A DNA stretch of 64,000 nucleotides, from NCBI GenBank assembly GCA_050732775.1, contig JBOHRN010000002.1, forward strand, positions 62,001-126,000, read 5' to 3'. Of the stretch, positions 33,774-44,025 are shown piece after piece. Positions within the stretch are counted from its first letter, which is position 1. Each line of letters begins with the position of its first letter. This DNA comes from JBOHRN01 sp050732775. Lineage in GTDB: Bacteria > Gemmatimonadota > Gemmatimonadetes > Longimicrobiales > Longimicrobiaceae. The translations under genes and the position numbers were made by a program. The notes beneath the pieces were generated by a model, which had not been told where the DNA came from, ran no database searches, and worked only from the letters and a program-made list of their open reading frames with translations.

Positions 33774-34754
33774 ATGGCCGACGGTTTCGGGCGCCGGATA
33801 GAGTACCTGCGCGTCTCGGTCACGGATAAGTGCAACCTCCGCTGCGTCTACTGCATGCCGGAGGAGGGGCTCCCCTGGCTGAAGCGCGACCGCATCCTTT
33901 CGTACGAGGAGATCGCGGAGGTGGTGCGGGTGATGGCCGGAATGGGGCTGCGCAAGGTGCGCCTCACCGGCGGCGAGCCGCTGGTCCGGAAGGATCTCTC
34001 CGCGCTCGTCCGCATGATCCGGAAGGTCTCCGCCATCAAAGATGTCTCCCTGTCTACCAACGCCGTGCTGCTGGCTCCCCTGGCCGATGAACTGAGGGCC
34101 GCGGGTATCTCCCGGCTCAACGTCTCCCTGGATTCGCTCCAGGCCGGGCGCATCGAACAGATCGCCCGGCGCGACGGGGTGGCCGAGCGTATCTTCGCGG
34201 GGCTGGAGGCGGCCGAGCGGGCGGGTTTCGATCCCATCAAGATCAACTGCGTGGTGATGCGCGGCCGCAACCACGACGAAGTCGAGGACTTCGCTGCGCT
34301 CACCCGCGAGCGTCCGTGGCACGTCCGCTTCATAGAGGTGATGCCGACCGGGGCTAACTTGGGGGTGTCGAAGGAAGAGTTCGTGAGCGCGGACGAGATC
34401 TTGGAAGGGGTGCGTAAGATGGGAGAGTTAGCACCGGTGGCGGGGCCGGCGGGGAACGGGCCGGCCCGCTACTTCGCTTTCCCCGGTGCCCCCGGCACGG
34501 TAGGCGTGATCACGCCCATGAGCCACAACTACTGCGAGAGCTGCAACCGTATGCGCCTCACCGCAGACGGCCAGCTCAGACCGTGCCTCTTCGGGTGGAT
34601 CCAGACCGACCTGCGGGGACCGCTGCGGCGGGGCGAAGCGATCGAGCCGGCCATCCGCGAGACGCTCCGGGTCAAGCCGGAGCGGCACCAGCTGGTGCAG
34701 GGTAGCTCCGAGGGGAGCGGAGGGCTGGCGGCGCTGTCACAAGTAGGCGGCTAA
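33774..34754 (+). CDS. moaA: GTP 3',8-cyclase (radical SAM)
   Basis: 326 residues from ATG 33774; a GTG at 33711, overlapping the moaE stop, would add 21 residues and is also reasonable. First step of molybdenum cofactor synthesis. The SAM cluster is CNLRCVYCMP and the C-terminal second cluster CESCNRMRL plus the later RPCLF. The conserved Gly-Gly tail is present (SQVGG), as is LTGGEPLVRKD. Confidence 0.96.
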   Translation: MADGFGRRIEYLRVSVTDKCNLRCVYCMPEEGLPWLKRDRILSYEEIAEVVRVMAGMGLRKVRLTGGEPLVRKDLSALVRMIRKVSAIKDVSLSTNAVLLAPLADELRAAGISRLNVSLDSLQAGRIEQIARRDGVAERIFAGLEAAERAGFDPIKINCVVMRGRNHDEVEDFAALTRERPWHVRFIEVMPTGANLGVSKEEFVSADEILEGVRKMGELAPVAGPAGNGPARYFAFPGAPGTVGVITPMSHNYCESCNRMRLTADGQLRPCLFGWIQTDLRGPLRRGEAIEPAIRETLRVKPERHQLVQGSSEGSGGLAALSQVGG

Positions 34755-34776
34755 GCGGGGGGCGTGGTGGCCGTGG

Positions 34777-35451
34777 CTAACCCTCCACCCACACCGCTAG
34801 CTCGGAGAGGGGCTTTCTGCTGAGATCGGGGACGGCCGCGTCCTCGGCCGGGTAGCCAACCGGCAAGAGGAGGAAAGGTTTTTCGTTCGGAGGCCGGTTC
34901 AGGACCCGGTTCAGGAACCCCATGGGGCTGGGGGTGTGGGTGAGGGTGGCGAGACCCATCCGGTGGATGGCGGCTATGAAGAAGCCGGCGGCTATGCCGC
35001 AGCTTTCCTGGGTGTAGTAGAGGGTCCGGCGGCCCCCCTCTGGCAGCACTCCGTACAGATGGCGGAAAATGACCACCACCTGGGGGGCGTCAGTGATGTG
35101 TGTCTTCACGAAGTCGGTCCCGAGCGGGGCCAGCGCCTCCAACCACTCGGGTGGCATCCGCCCCTGGTAGTTCTTGCGCTCCTCTTCTTCGGCCGCTTCA
35201 CGCAGCTTCAGCTTTACCTCGGGGTCGGAGACGATAACGAAGGTCCACGGTTGCTGGTGGGCGCCCGAGGGCGCGGTGCCAGCGGCTCGTACTGCCTGTT
35301 CGAGTAGCTCGCGGGGGACCGGCTCGCTGGAAAACTCACGCACCGTGCGCCGATTCTGTAGAGAAGCCAAAAATTCATCCCCGCGACGCGACATCTCTGC
35401 CGGTGCCAGCCGCTCGAAGCCGAGCCGGACCTTCCGATAATCTCTCTTCAT
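34777..35451 (-). CDS. Nitroreductase-fold FMN enzyme, iodotyrosine-deiodinase-like
   Basis: 224 residues; ATG preceded by AAGGAG at seven bases. The FMN-binding Arg block is RRTVREFSSEPVP, then GTAPSGAHQQPWTFVIV. The sequence follows iodotyrosine deiodinase (IYD) closely: the active-site lid residues that hold the substrate zwitterion in IYD appear as Glu91, Tyr95 and Lys116 with matching spacing, and LLPVGYPAEDAAVPDL with RKPL end the fold. Bacterial IYD homologues exist; dehalogenation of a tyrosine derivative is inferred, not shown. Convergent with moaA. Confidence 0.85.
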   Translation of the reverse strand: MKRDYRKVRLGFERLAPAEMSRRGDEFLASLQNRRTVREFSSEPVPRELLEQAVRAAGTAPSGAHQQPWTFVIVSDPEVKLKLREAAEEEERKNYQGRMPPEWLEALAPLGTDFVKTHITDAPQVVVIFRHLYGVLPEGGRRTLYYTQESCGIAAGFFIAAIHRMGLATLTHTPSPMGFLNRVLNRPPNEKPFLLLPVGYPAEDAAVPDLSRKPLSELAVWVEG

Positions 35452-35463
35452 GCGTGTTCTCCT

Positions 35464-35492
35464 TTGCCCACCGTGGCCCTCGGCCCTACATT
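35464..35492 (+). promoter_or_regulatory. Promoter of the heptose-kinase-like gene
   Basis: TTGCCC (35464-35469), 17-base spacer, TACATT (35487-35492). The expected start point near 35499 precedes both candidate starts of the kinase gene (TTG 35520, ATG 35562). Confidence 0.5.
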
Positions 35493-35519
35493 CGGTCGTG
35501 CTCTGAACCGTTCTTTACT

Positions 35520-36521
35520 TTGCGACTCGAAGCTGGCCGGAGCGAAGCGATCTTCAGCGCCATGCAGGGCGTCCGCGCCCTGGTGGTGGGCGACGTCATG
35601 CTAGACGTCTACCTGGCCGGCACGGTCTCGCGCGTGTCTCCCGAAGCGCCGGTACCGGTGGTGCGGATCTCGGGGGAGAGGTACGCCCCGGGCGGCGCCG
35701 CCAACGTGGCCGCTAACGTAGCCGCTCTGGGCGGACGGTGCGAGTTGCTGGGGTGCGTGGGCGCGGACGCGGCCGGAAGCCGCGTGCGCGAGGTCCTCGC
35801 CAGCGGTTTGGCGCGGAGTGTAGAGCCGCGGTTGGTGGAGTGGCCAGACCGCCCCACCACCACCAAGACGCGGGTAATGGCCCGCAGCCAGCAGGTAGTC
35901 CGCTTCGACCGGGAGGTCGAGGACGACCTGCCCGAGGCGTGCGAAACCGCGCTCCTGGATGAGTTGGCGGGGCGGGTGGAAGAGGCGGACGTGCTGATCC
36001 TGGAGGATTACGACAAGGGGGTGCTCACCCCCAAGGTGATCCACACGGCCCTCGACGCCGCGGCCGGGGCCGGAGTTCCTTCGGTGGTGGACCCCAAGCT
36101 GCGCCACTTCTTTTGCTTTGGCGGGGCCACCGTGTTCAAGCCCAACGCGTTGGAGCTGGCGGCTGCCCTGGGGCAGCCCGCGGTTTCGCTCGCGGACGGT
36201 TGGCTGGAAGAGGCGCGCGAGCGGACCGGGTGCCAGCACCTCTTGCTCACTTTAGGGGAGGAGGGGATGATCCTGCGCTGCCGCGACGGGCGTACGGTTA
36301 GTATCCCGGCGGTGGCGCGGGAGGTGTACGACGTGTCCGGGGCGGGGGACACGGTCACCGCCACGGTGGGGCTGGCCCTGGCCGTCGGCGCCACCCCAGA
36401 GGAGGCGGCCGTGCTGGCCACCCACGCAGCCGGGGTGGAGGTGGGCAGGCCAGGAGTAGCCACGGTTTCCGCGCAGGAGGTTCTCGGCTCCTTGCGTGAG
36501 CACGATGACAATTCTCGCTGA
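35520..36521 (+). CDS. PfkB-family sugar kinase, HldE kinase-domain/RfaE-like
   Basis: 333 residues from TTG 35520; an ATG at 35562 is the alternative. I prefer TTG because the short N-terminal helix before LVVGDVMLDVYLAG matches RfaE/HldE. The PfkB signature is visible in APGGAANVAANVAALGG and, late, DVSGAGDTVTATVGLALA with the catalytic Asp. The family adds phosphate to D-glycero-manno-heptose 7-phosphate for LPS core, which fits the LPS genes elsewhere in the window; the nucleotidyltransferase domain of HldE is absent. Substrate is inferred. Confidence 0.82.
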   Translation: MRLEAGRSEAIFSAMQGVRALVVGDVMLDVYLAGTVSRVSPEAPVPVVRISGERYAPGGAANVAANVAALGGRCELLGCVGADAAGSRVREVLASGLARSVEPRLVEWPDRPTTTKTRVMARSQQVVRFDREVEDDLPEACETALLDELAGRVEEADVLILEDYDKGVLTPKVIHTALDAAAGAGVPSVVDPKLRHFFCFGGATVFKPNALELAAALGQPAVSLADGWLEEARERTGCQHLLLTLGEEGMILRCRDGRTVSIPAVAREVYDVSGAGDTVTATVGLALAVGATPEEAAVLATHAAGVEVGRPGVATVSAQEVLGSLREHDDNSR

Positions 36522-36534
36522 GTTCATGTAAATT
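36505..36534 (+). promoter_or_regulatory. Possible promoter of ridA
   Basis: ATGACA (36505-36510), 18-base spacer, TAAATT (36529-36534), about 20 bases before the ATG of ridA. A second AT-rich box, TATACT at 36546, is too close to the ATG to serve. Confidence 0.4.
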
Positions 36535-36554
36535 ACAGTAAACAGTATACTTCC

Positions 36555-36944
36555 ATGAAAGAAATCGAACCCGTACAAACCCCGGAAGCCCCGGCCGCCA
36601 TCGGGCCTTATAGCCAAGCCGTCCGTTGGGGGGAGCTGGTATTTACCGCCGGTCAGATCCCCCTGGACCCCGCGAGCGGAGAGCTGGCCGGGGGCGACGA
36701 CGTGGCCGCCCAGACCGAACGGGTGCTGCGGAACCTGGCCGCCGTTCTAACAGCAGCCGGGGCGTCTCTCGGATCGGTGCTCAAGACCACGGTCTTCTTG
36801 CGCGAGATGGACGACTTCGCGGCCGTGAACGAGGTATACGCAAGCCACTTCGCGGGGCATCATCCGGCTCGCTCCACCGTGCAGGCGGCACGGCTGCCCA
36901 AGGACGTCAAGGTCGAGATAGACGCGGTCGCCGTGGTGAAGTGA
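36555..36944 (+). CDS. ridA: RidA-family enamine/imine deaminase
   Basis: 129 residues, full family length. GPYSQAVRWGELVFTAGQIPLDP at the start (the part around SQAV and GQIPLDP) and RSTVQAARLPKDVKVEIDAVAV at the end carry the active-site Arg and are typical. It hydrolyses reactive enamines from PLP enzymes. Its stop shares one base with the phosphohexomutase start. Confidence 0.94.
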   Translation: MKEIEPVQTPEAPAAIGPYSQAVRWGELVFTAGQIPLDPASGELAGGDDVAAQTERVLRNLAAVLTAAGASLGSVLKTTVFLREMDDFAAVNEVYASHFAGHHPARSTVQAARLPKDVKVEIDAVAVVK

Positions 36945-38329
36945 TGACCGTTATCAACCCCCACATCTTCCGGCAGTACGATATCCGCGGCGTGGTGGGG
37001 CGCGACCTCACCCCAGAGCTGGCTCAATCGGTGGGGCGGGCCTTCGCCACCGTGCTCCGGCGCGAACAAACCGCGGGAGCGGCGCTCTCTGTCGCCCTGG
37101 GTAGGGACAACCGCCCCTCGTCAGACCAGCTGGCGGAGGCGGTCTCCGCGGGCGCGCGGGCGGCCGGGGTAGAGGTACTCGACGTGGGCACCGTGCCCAC
37201 ACCCGCCCTCAGCTTCGCCGCCGCCTACTGGGAGACGGGTGGGGCGTTACAGGTGACCGGCTCCCACAACCCACCCGACTACAACGGCTTCAAACTCTCC
37301 ATCGGGGGTCGCTCCCTGTACGGGGACGCGATTCGGGAGATCATGCGCCTGATCGAGGCGGGCGACTTCGAGTCGGGAGAGGGCGGGGTCGAGAGGCGCC
37401 AGATTCTCGACATTTATCTGCGCGAGGTATCCCGCAGGTTCTCGGTCGGGCGGCCGGTCAAGGTGGTGGTAGACTGCGGCAACGGTTCCGGCAGCTTGGT
37501 GGCGGTGGATCTCCTGCGCGCCCTGGGGGATGAGGTCGAAGTGGTACCCTTGTACTGCGAGTCGGACGGAACCTTTCCCAATCACCACCCCGACCCGGTG
37601 GTCGACGAGAACCTCGCTGACTTGATTACCACCGTGCAGGAGACCGGCGCCGACCTGGGCGTGGCCCTCGACGGCGACGCCGACCGCATCGGAGCGGTGG
37701 ACGAGAGCGGCGGGATCGTGCGGGGCGATATCCTGCTGCTCCTCTTCGGACTGGACCTCTTGAAGAGACGGGGCAAGGGGCAACCGCTCGTCTTCGACGT
37801 GAAGTGCTCCCAAACGCTGCCCGAGGTTTACGAGCGGGCGGGCGGACGGGCGGTCATGGCCAAGACCGGGCACTCGCTCATCAAGGAGCGGATGAAGCGG
37901 GAGCGCGCCTTGCTGGCGGGAGAGCTCTCGGGCCACATCATGTTCGCGGATGATTACTACGGCTTCGACGACGCCCTGTACGCGGCTTGCCTCTTGGTGC
38001 AGGTGGTCTCCAAGCTCTCTGGCACCCTGTCGGAGAAAATCTCGGAATTTCCCCGCTACCTATCCTCCCCTGAAATCCGTTACCCCGCCACCGAGGAGTC
38101 CAAGTTCGGGATCGTGGAGCGGGCGGTGGCCCACTTTGGCCGTCACCGCGAGGTGATCGACGTCGACGGGGCGCGAGTTCTCTTCGGGGACGGCTGGGGC
38201 CTGGTGCGCGCCTCCAACACCGAGCCGGTGCTGGTGGCTCGCTACGAGGCGGAGACTAGCGGGCGGCTGCAGGAGATCCGCGACGAAGTAGAGTCGTGGT
38301 TGGAGGAGCAAGGCGTGGTCACCGCTTAG
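36944..38329 (+). CDS. Phosphomannomutase/phosphoglucomutase
   Basis: 461 residues from ATG 36944. Four-domain alpha-D-phosphohexomutase: FRQYDIRGVVG at the start, phosphoserine loop TGSHNPPDYNGFK, metal loop DGDADRIGAV, sugar-binding GELSGHIMF and phosphate-binding RASNTEPVLVARYE. This is the AlgC/ManB type acting on mannose or glucose phosphates for sugar nucleotides. It is followed with no gap by the UPF0182 gene. Confidence 0.95.
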   Translation: MTVINPHIFRQYDIRGVVGRDLTPELAQSVGRAFATVLRREQTAGAALSVALGRDNRPSSDQLAEAVSAGARAAGVEVLDVGTVPTPALSFAAAYWETGGALQVTGSHNPPDYNGFKLSIGGRSLYGDAIREIMRLIEAGDFESGEGGVERRQILDIYLREVSRRFSVGRPVKVVVDCGNGSGSLVAVDLLRALGDEVEVVPLYCESDGTFPNHHPDPVVDENLADLITTVQETGADLGVALDGDADRIGAVDESGGIVRGDILLLLFGLDLLKRRGKGQPLVFDVKCSQTLPEVYERAGGRAVMAKTGHSLIKERMKRERALLAGELSGHIMFADDYYGFDDALYAACLLVQVVSKLSGTLSEKISEFPRYLSSPEIRYPATEESKFGIVERAVAHFGRHREVIDVDGARVLFGDGWGLVRASNTEPVLVARYEAETSGRLQEIRDEVESWLEEQGVVTA

Positions 38330-41002
38330 ATGTCCAGGCGGACACGTATCACCATCGCCGCAGTGGTGGCGGGGGTCGTGCTGGTGATGGTGGTCGGGCG
38401 GGCCGTTTCGCACCTAGTCACTGAGCTCTTCTGGTACCGCGCGCTCGGGCTGGAGGGGGTGTTCTGGACCCGCTGGTGGGCGGGTGTTGGCGTGCGCTCG
38501 GTCGCTGGCCTGCTGGTGGCCCTGGTGGTCGCCGCGAGCGTGGGGGTGGCGGTCCGGTCGCTGGGCCCGGTGCGGGTGCGCCGCCGCTTCGGCAACTTGG
38601 AGATCGAGGAACAGCTTCCCAGGTCGTACGTGCGGGCCGCCGTGGCCGCCGCCGCCCTTCTCTCGGGGTGGTGGCTCTCGGTCGGGGTGGGAGATCCGGT
38701 AGAGGTCCTGGCTGCCGTCCGGGCGCCCGCGTGGGGAGAGACCGACCCGGTTTTCGGACGCGACCTATCCTTTTACGTCCACCTTTACCCCCTTCTGCAA
38801 CGGTTCCACGCCCTGGGCTGGATCCTCGTCTTCTGGACCGCCCTCCTCACCGCGGTGGCTTACGTGGCCGCGGGCGCCATCCAGTGGGGCGCCAGGGGAC
38901 CCAGGGCCTCCCGCGCGGCGCGGCGCCACCTGGGGCTATTCGCCGCGGCCGCCTTCCTGCTCTTGGGGTGGGGGTTCTGGCTGGGCCGCTACGCGCCGCT
39001 GTTTTCGGGCGGGGGAGTGGGCGGGGTGCTGGGCTACACCGACGCCGCCGTGGGTATCCCGGCCAGCCAGTTTATAGCCCTACTGGCGGTGCTCGCGGCG
39101 GGGGCGGTGGGATACGGAATCTGGGTGGGGCGACTCCGGCTGCCCGCGGCGGCGGTGGGGGTGCTCCTGGTGGCCGGGGTGGTGGGCAAGTTGGCTCTGC
39201 CGGCTCTGGTCCAGCGCTTCCGGGTGGAGCCGAACGAGTTCGCGCGCGAGAGTCGCTTTATCGACCTCCACCTGGAGTTTACCCGCAGGGGGTACGGGAT
39301 CGCCGGCCTGGAGCGCCGGCCGCTCCCCTACCAGTCCCGGCTGCCAGAGAGTTCCGAGCGGTTGCTGGCCGCGCTGGAGCAACTTCCCTTGTGGGACTCC
39401 CGCCCCTTGGAGACTGTTTTTAATGAGGAGCAGGCCCTCTTTCCCTACTACACCTTTCAGAGCGTCCAGTACGACCGTTACGGCCCGCCGGGAGAGGAGG
39501 CGCAAGTAGCCATCTCGGTACGAGAACTAGACACCGGCCAGCTCGCCAGCACCGCCCGCACCTGGCAGAACCTCCACCTGAACTACGTGCGGGGAGAGGG
39601 GGCGGTGGTGGTCCCGGCGGCGGAGATGAGGAGCGACGGCGCTCCGGTCTACTGGCTCTCAGACATCTTGCCGTCGCGTCTTTCTGCCGAGGCGCTGCCC
39701 GCGCTCTCCCTGACCGACCCTCGCATTCACTTCGGGGAGCTGAGCCGGGGGTACGTCGTCCTTGCCGCCGACGAGGGACAAGGCGTCGCGGCTCCCCGGA
39801 TGGGCGGCTTCTGGAGGCGTCTCGCGTTCAGTTGGGCGTTCCAGAGCGTGAACCTGCTCTTTTCCAATGAGGTCCGGCCGGAGAGCCGGATACTTTACCA
39901 GCGCCAGCTCTCGGAGCGGGCGGCGCGAGCCGCCCCCTTTCTCCACTTCCCCGAGGGTAGCGCGCCTCTGCCGGTAATCTTCGAGGAGCGCGTGGTGTGG
40001 ATGCTCGACGGCTATACGGTGGCCACTGACTTCCCCCTCTCGGTGCCCGCTCCCTTTGGGGGCCGGGTGGCGCGCTACCTCCGCAATAGCGTCAAGGCGA
40101 CGGTGGACGCGGTCAGTGGAGAGGTAGCCTTTTACCGGGTGGTGGACGACGACCCGTTACTCGACTCCTATGAGCGGGTCTTTCCGGGGTTGGTGCGCCC
40201 GGTCTCGGAGATGCCGGCCGGCCTCCGCCGGCACCTCCGCTACCCTACCTCCCTGTTCGAACTACAGGCCCTGGTGCTGCGCGAATACCACCTTGACGGG
40301 GCGCGCGAGTTCTACAACAAGAGCGACGTATGGGAGCTCCCCACCGAGATCTACCAGGGCGGAGAAGTAGCGTACCGGCCCTTCCACGCCACCATCCCCC
40401 TGCCCGGCGAACCGGAGCCCTCGTTCGTGCTCTCCACCGGCTTTACCCCGAGCGGCCGACAAACCCTGACCGCCCTCCTGGTGACCCGCAACCACCCCTC
40501 CCGCTACGGCGAGCAGACCCTGTACGAACTGCCGAGGGACGTGCAGGTGCCCGGCCCCCAACAGGTGGAGGCAATGATAGACCAATCTGCCGAGATCTCG
40601 GAGCAGCTCGCCCTCTGGAGCCGGGGCGGGAGCCGGGTGCTGCGCGGGCATATGGTGGCCGTCCCCTTTCAAGGGAGCGTGCTGTACGTAGAACCCCTCT
40701 TCCTGGAGGCCGAGGAGGACGCCATCCCCCAGCTCGAACGGGTAATCGTGGTCGGGGGCGGGCGGGTGGCGATGCGTCCCACCCTGACGGAGGCGGTGGA
40801 TCAACTCCTGGCCGGACCGGGAGAGGACGTTGCCGCCACCCCGGATGATCCCGCGGCTCCTTCTCCCTCATCGCAGATCTCCCTGGAGCGGGCTCGCCGG
40901 CTGCTCCAAGAGGCCGAACTCCGGCTGCGGCGGGGCGACTGGACGGGGTTCGGAGAAGTGTGGCGCGAGCTGCGCCGCGTTTTGGCAGAAGACGCCCCCT
41001 AG
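38330..41002 (+). CDS. UPF0182 family membrane protein
   Basis: 890 residues, start directly after the phosphohexomutase stop. Seven hydrophobic helices fill the first ~300 residues (for example RITIAAVVAGVVLVMVVGRA at the N-terminus). A large soluble domain follows, with the family patterns LPLWDSRPLETVFNEEQ (split here), YYTFQSVQYDRYG and HLNYVRGEGAVVVPA. The family is widespread and has no established function. Length and layout are typical. Confidence 0.9.
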   Translation: MSRRTRITIAAVVAGVVLVMVVGRAVSHLVTELFWYRALGLEGVFWTRWWAGVGVRSVAGLLVALVVAASVGVAVRSLGPVRVRRRFGNLEIEEQLPRSYVRAAVAAAALLSGWWLSVGVGDPVEVLAAVRAPAWGETDPVFGRDLSFYVHLYPLLQRFHALGWILVFWTALLTAVAYVAAGAIQWGARGPRASRAARRHLGLFAAAAFLLLGWGFWLGRYAPLFSGGGVGGVLGYTDAAVGIPASQFIALLAVLAAGAVGYGIWVGRLRLPAAAVGVLLVAGVVGKLALPALVQRFRVEPNEFARESRFIDLHLEFTRRGYGIAGLERRPLPYQSRLPESSERLLAALEQLPLWDSRPLETVFNEEQALFPYYTFQSVQYDRYGPPGEEAQVAISVRELDTGQLASTARTWQNLHLNYVRGEGAVVVPAAEMRSDGAPVYWLSDILPSRLSAEALPALSLTDPRIHFGELSRGYVVLAADEGQGVAAPRMGGFWRRLAFSWAFQSVNLLFSNEVRPESRILYQRQLSERAARAAPFLHFPEGSAPLPVIFEERVVWMLDGYTVATDFPLSVPAPFGGRVARYLRNSVKATVDAVSGEVAFYRVVDDDPLLDSYERVFPGLVRPVSEMPAGLRRHLRYPTSLFELQALVLREYHLDGAREFYNKSDVWELPTEIYQGGEVAYRPFHATIPLPGEPEPSFVLSTGFTPSGRQTLTALLVTRNHPSRYGEQTLYELPRDVQVPGPQQVEAMIDQSAEISEQLALWSRGGSRVLRGHMVAVPFQGSVLYVEPLFLEAEEDAIPQLERVIVVGGGRVAMRPTLTEAVDQLLAGPGEDVAATPDDPAAPSPSSQISLERARRLLQEAELRLRRGDWTGFGEVWRELRRVLAEDAP

Positions 41003-41041
41003 TTGCCGGACTTCGGCACCCCGGTTATCATTGCGCCCCCC

Positions 41042-41985
41042 ATGACTCCCCATACGGTGGTGGTGGCCCTGGGCGGAAACGCCCTTTCTCCGGCCGGGGA
41101 GGCGGGAACCATCCAGGAGCAGTTCCGGCATACGCGCGAGAGCTTGGGCGCGGTGGTGGACATGGCGCGAGACGGGTGGCGGATCGCGGTTGTACACGGG
41201 AACGGGCCCCAAGTAGGGAACGCCCTGATCCGCAACGAAATGGCCCGCGAACGGGTGCCGCCGCTTCCGCTCGGGGTGCTGGTGGCGGCGACGGGTGGCT
41301 GGATCGGGTACATGGTCCAGCAGTCGCTCCAGAACGCCTTGGAGAGCGCCGGAGTGGAGCGGCGGGTGGTAACGGTAGTGACCCAGGTCCTGGTCGATCC
41401 CGACGACCCCTCGGTGCGCGAACCGGATAAGCCCATCGGGCGCCTGCTTGACCAGGCCGCCGCCCGCTCCCTGACCGCGGATTTGGGCTGGCGGGTAGCC
41501 GAGGTAGCGGGCGGGTGGCGGCGGGTGGTGCCGTCTCCCCGGCCGGTCAGGATCGTGGAGCGTGAGATGATCCGCTCCCTGGTGGCCGCAGGGCATCTGG
41601 TGATCGCGGCGGGCGGGGGAGGCGCCCCCGTGTACCGGGACCCAGAGCTGGGGCTGGAGGGGATCGACGGGGTGATCGACAAGGACCGGGCGTCGGCCAT
41701 CCTGGCCCGCGACATCGGCGCGGAGGTGCTCTTGATACTAACCGACGTAGACGCGGTGTACCGGCGCTTCGGTACCCCAGAGCAGCGACCTCTACGCCGG
41801 CTTACCCCAGGGGAGGCGTTCTCCCTGCTCGAGGCGGGCGAACTGGGAGCCGGCAGCATGGCCCCCAAAGTAGAGGCGGCGGTGCGCTTCGTGGAAAAGG
41901 GTGGCGGCCGCGCCGTTATAGCCCGGCTCGACCAGGGCCGCGAGGCGGTGGCGGGGCGCGCGGGTACGGAAATCAGAGGCGATAA

Positions 41986-41989
<4 letters not shown>
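41042..41989 (+). CDS. arcC: Carbamate kinase
   Basis: 315 residues from ATG 41042. Amino-acid-kinase fold: VVVALGGNALSPAGEAGT at the N-terminus, VVHGNGPQVGNAL, GGGGAPVYRD and GVIDKDRASAILARDIGAE with the nucleotide-site Lys/Asp, and GSMAPKVEAA. These match carbamate kinase, which makes ATP from carbamoyl phosphate or the reverse. No arginine or agmatine deiminase gene is nearby; it overlaps sucC by 4 nt, an unusual neighbour. Other amino-acid kinases are less likely given GNGPQVGN. Confidence 0.9.
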
Positions 41990-43121
<1,132 letters not shown>

Positions 43122-43125
<4 letters not shown>

Positions 43126-43991
43126 GCATATTCATCGACGCTGACACCCGGTTGGTGGTGCAGGGTATCACGGGCCGCGACGGTTCGTTCCACACCCGCC
43201 AGATGATGGAGTACGGCACTCGGGTAGTGGCCGGGGTCACTCCGGGCAAGGGGGGGCAGAGCTTCGACGACTCGGTGCCCGTCTTCGACACCGTCGAGGA
43301 GGCGGTGGCCGCGACCGGCGCCAACGCTTCGGTGATTTACGTGCCCCCGGCGTTCGCGACCGACGCCATTTTCGAGGCCGCCGACGCGGGCGTAAGCTTC
43401 ATAGTATGCATTACCGAGGGTATCCCGGTCCTCGACATGACGCGGGTGCGGCCGTTCGTCGAGGAGAAGGGAGCCCGGCTGCTGGGTCCCAACTGCCCCG
43501 GATTGATCTCCCCCGGCAAGAGCAAGGTGGGTATCATCCCCGGAGGCATCACCCACCCCGGCCCAGTGGGGTTGGTTTCACGCTCGGGTACGCTCACCTA
43601 CGAGGTGGTGTACAAGCTGGACAGAGCCGGTATCGGCACCACCACCTGCGTGGGTATCGGGGGAGACCCCATCAACGGCCTCTCATTCATAGACTGCCTG
43701 GCCGCGTTCGAGGACGACCCGGAGACCGAAGCCGTGGTCGTAATCGGGGAGATCGGGGGCACCGACGAGCAGGACGCGGGCGATTACGTGAAGGGGCACT
43801 TGAGCAAACCGGTGATCGGCTTCATAGCGGGCCAAACCGCCCCCGCGGACCGCCGCATGGGTCACGCCGGCGCCATCATCTCGGGCTCCGCCGGCACGGC
43901 GGAGGAGAAGATCGCTTCGTTCGAGAAGAACGGCGTCGGGGTGGCCAGGCGGCCCGCCGAGGTGGCGCAGCTGGTGCGGGAGGTACTGTAG
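43122..43991 (+). CDS. sucD: Succinyl-CoA synthetase alpha subunit
   Basis: 289 residues from GTG. The CoA-binding Rossmann start is VQGITGRDGSFHTRQM; GPNCPGLISPGKSKVGIIPG and IGGDPINGLSF are the phosphohistidine-loop neighbourhood, and GHAGAIISGSAGTAEEK holds the active-site His that carries the phosphate. Pairs with SucC. Length is normal. Confidence 0.97.
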
Positions 43992-44025
43992 AGGGCTGTT
44001 GGCGAACGGCCAACCGGGAGTGTGT

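Noticed and set aside
36546..36551. TATACT as the -10 box of ridA
   Set aside because: It ends four bases before the ATG, so transcription would start inside the gene; TAAATT at 36529 fits better.
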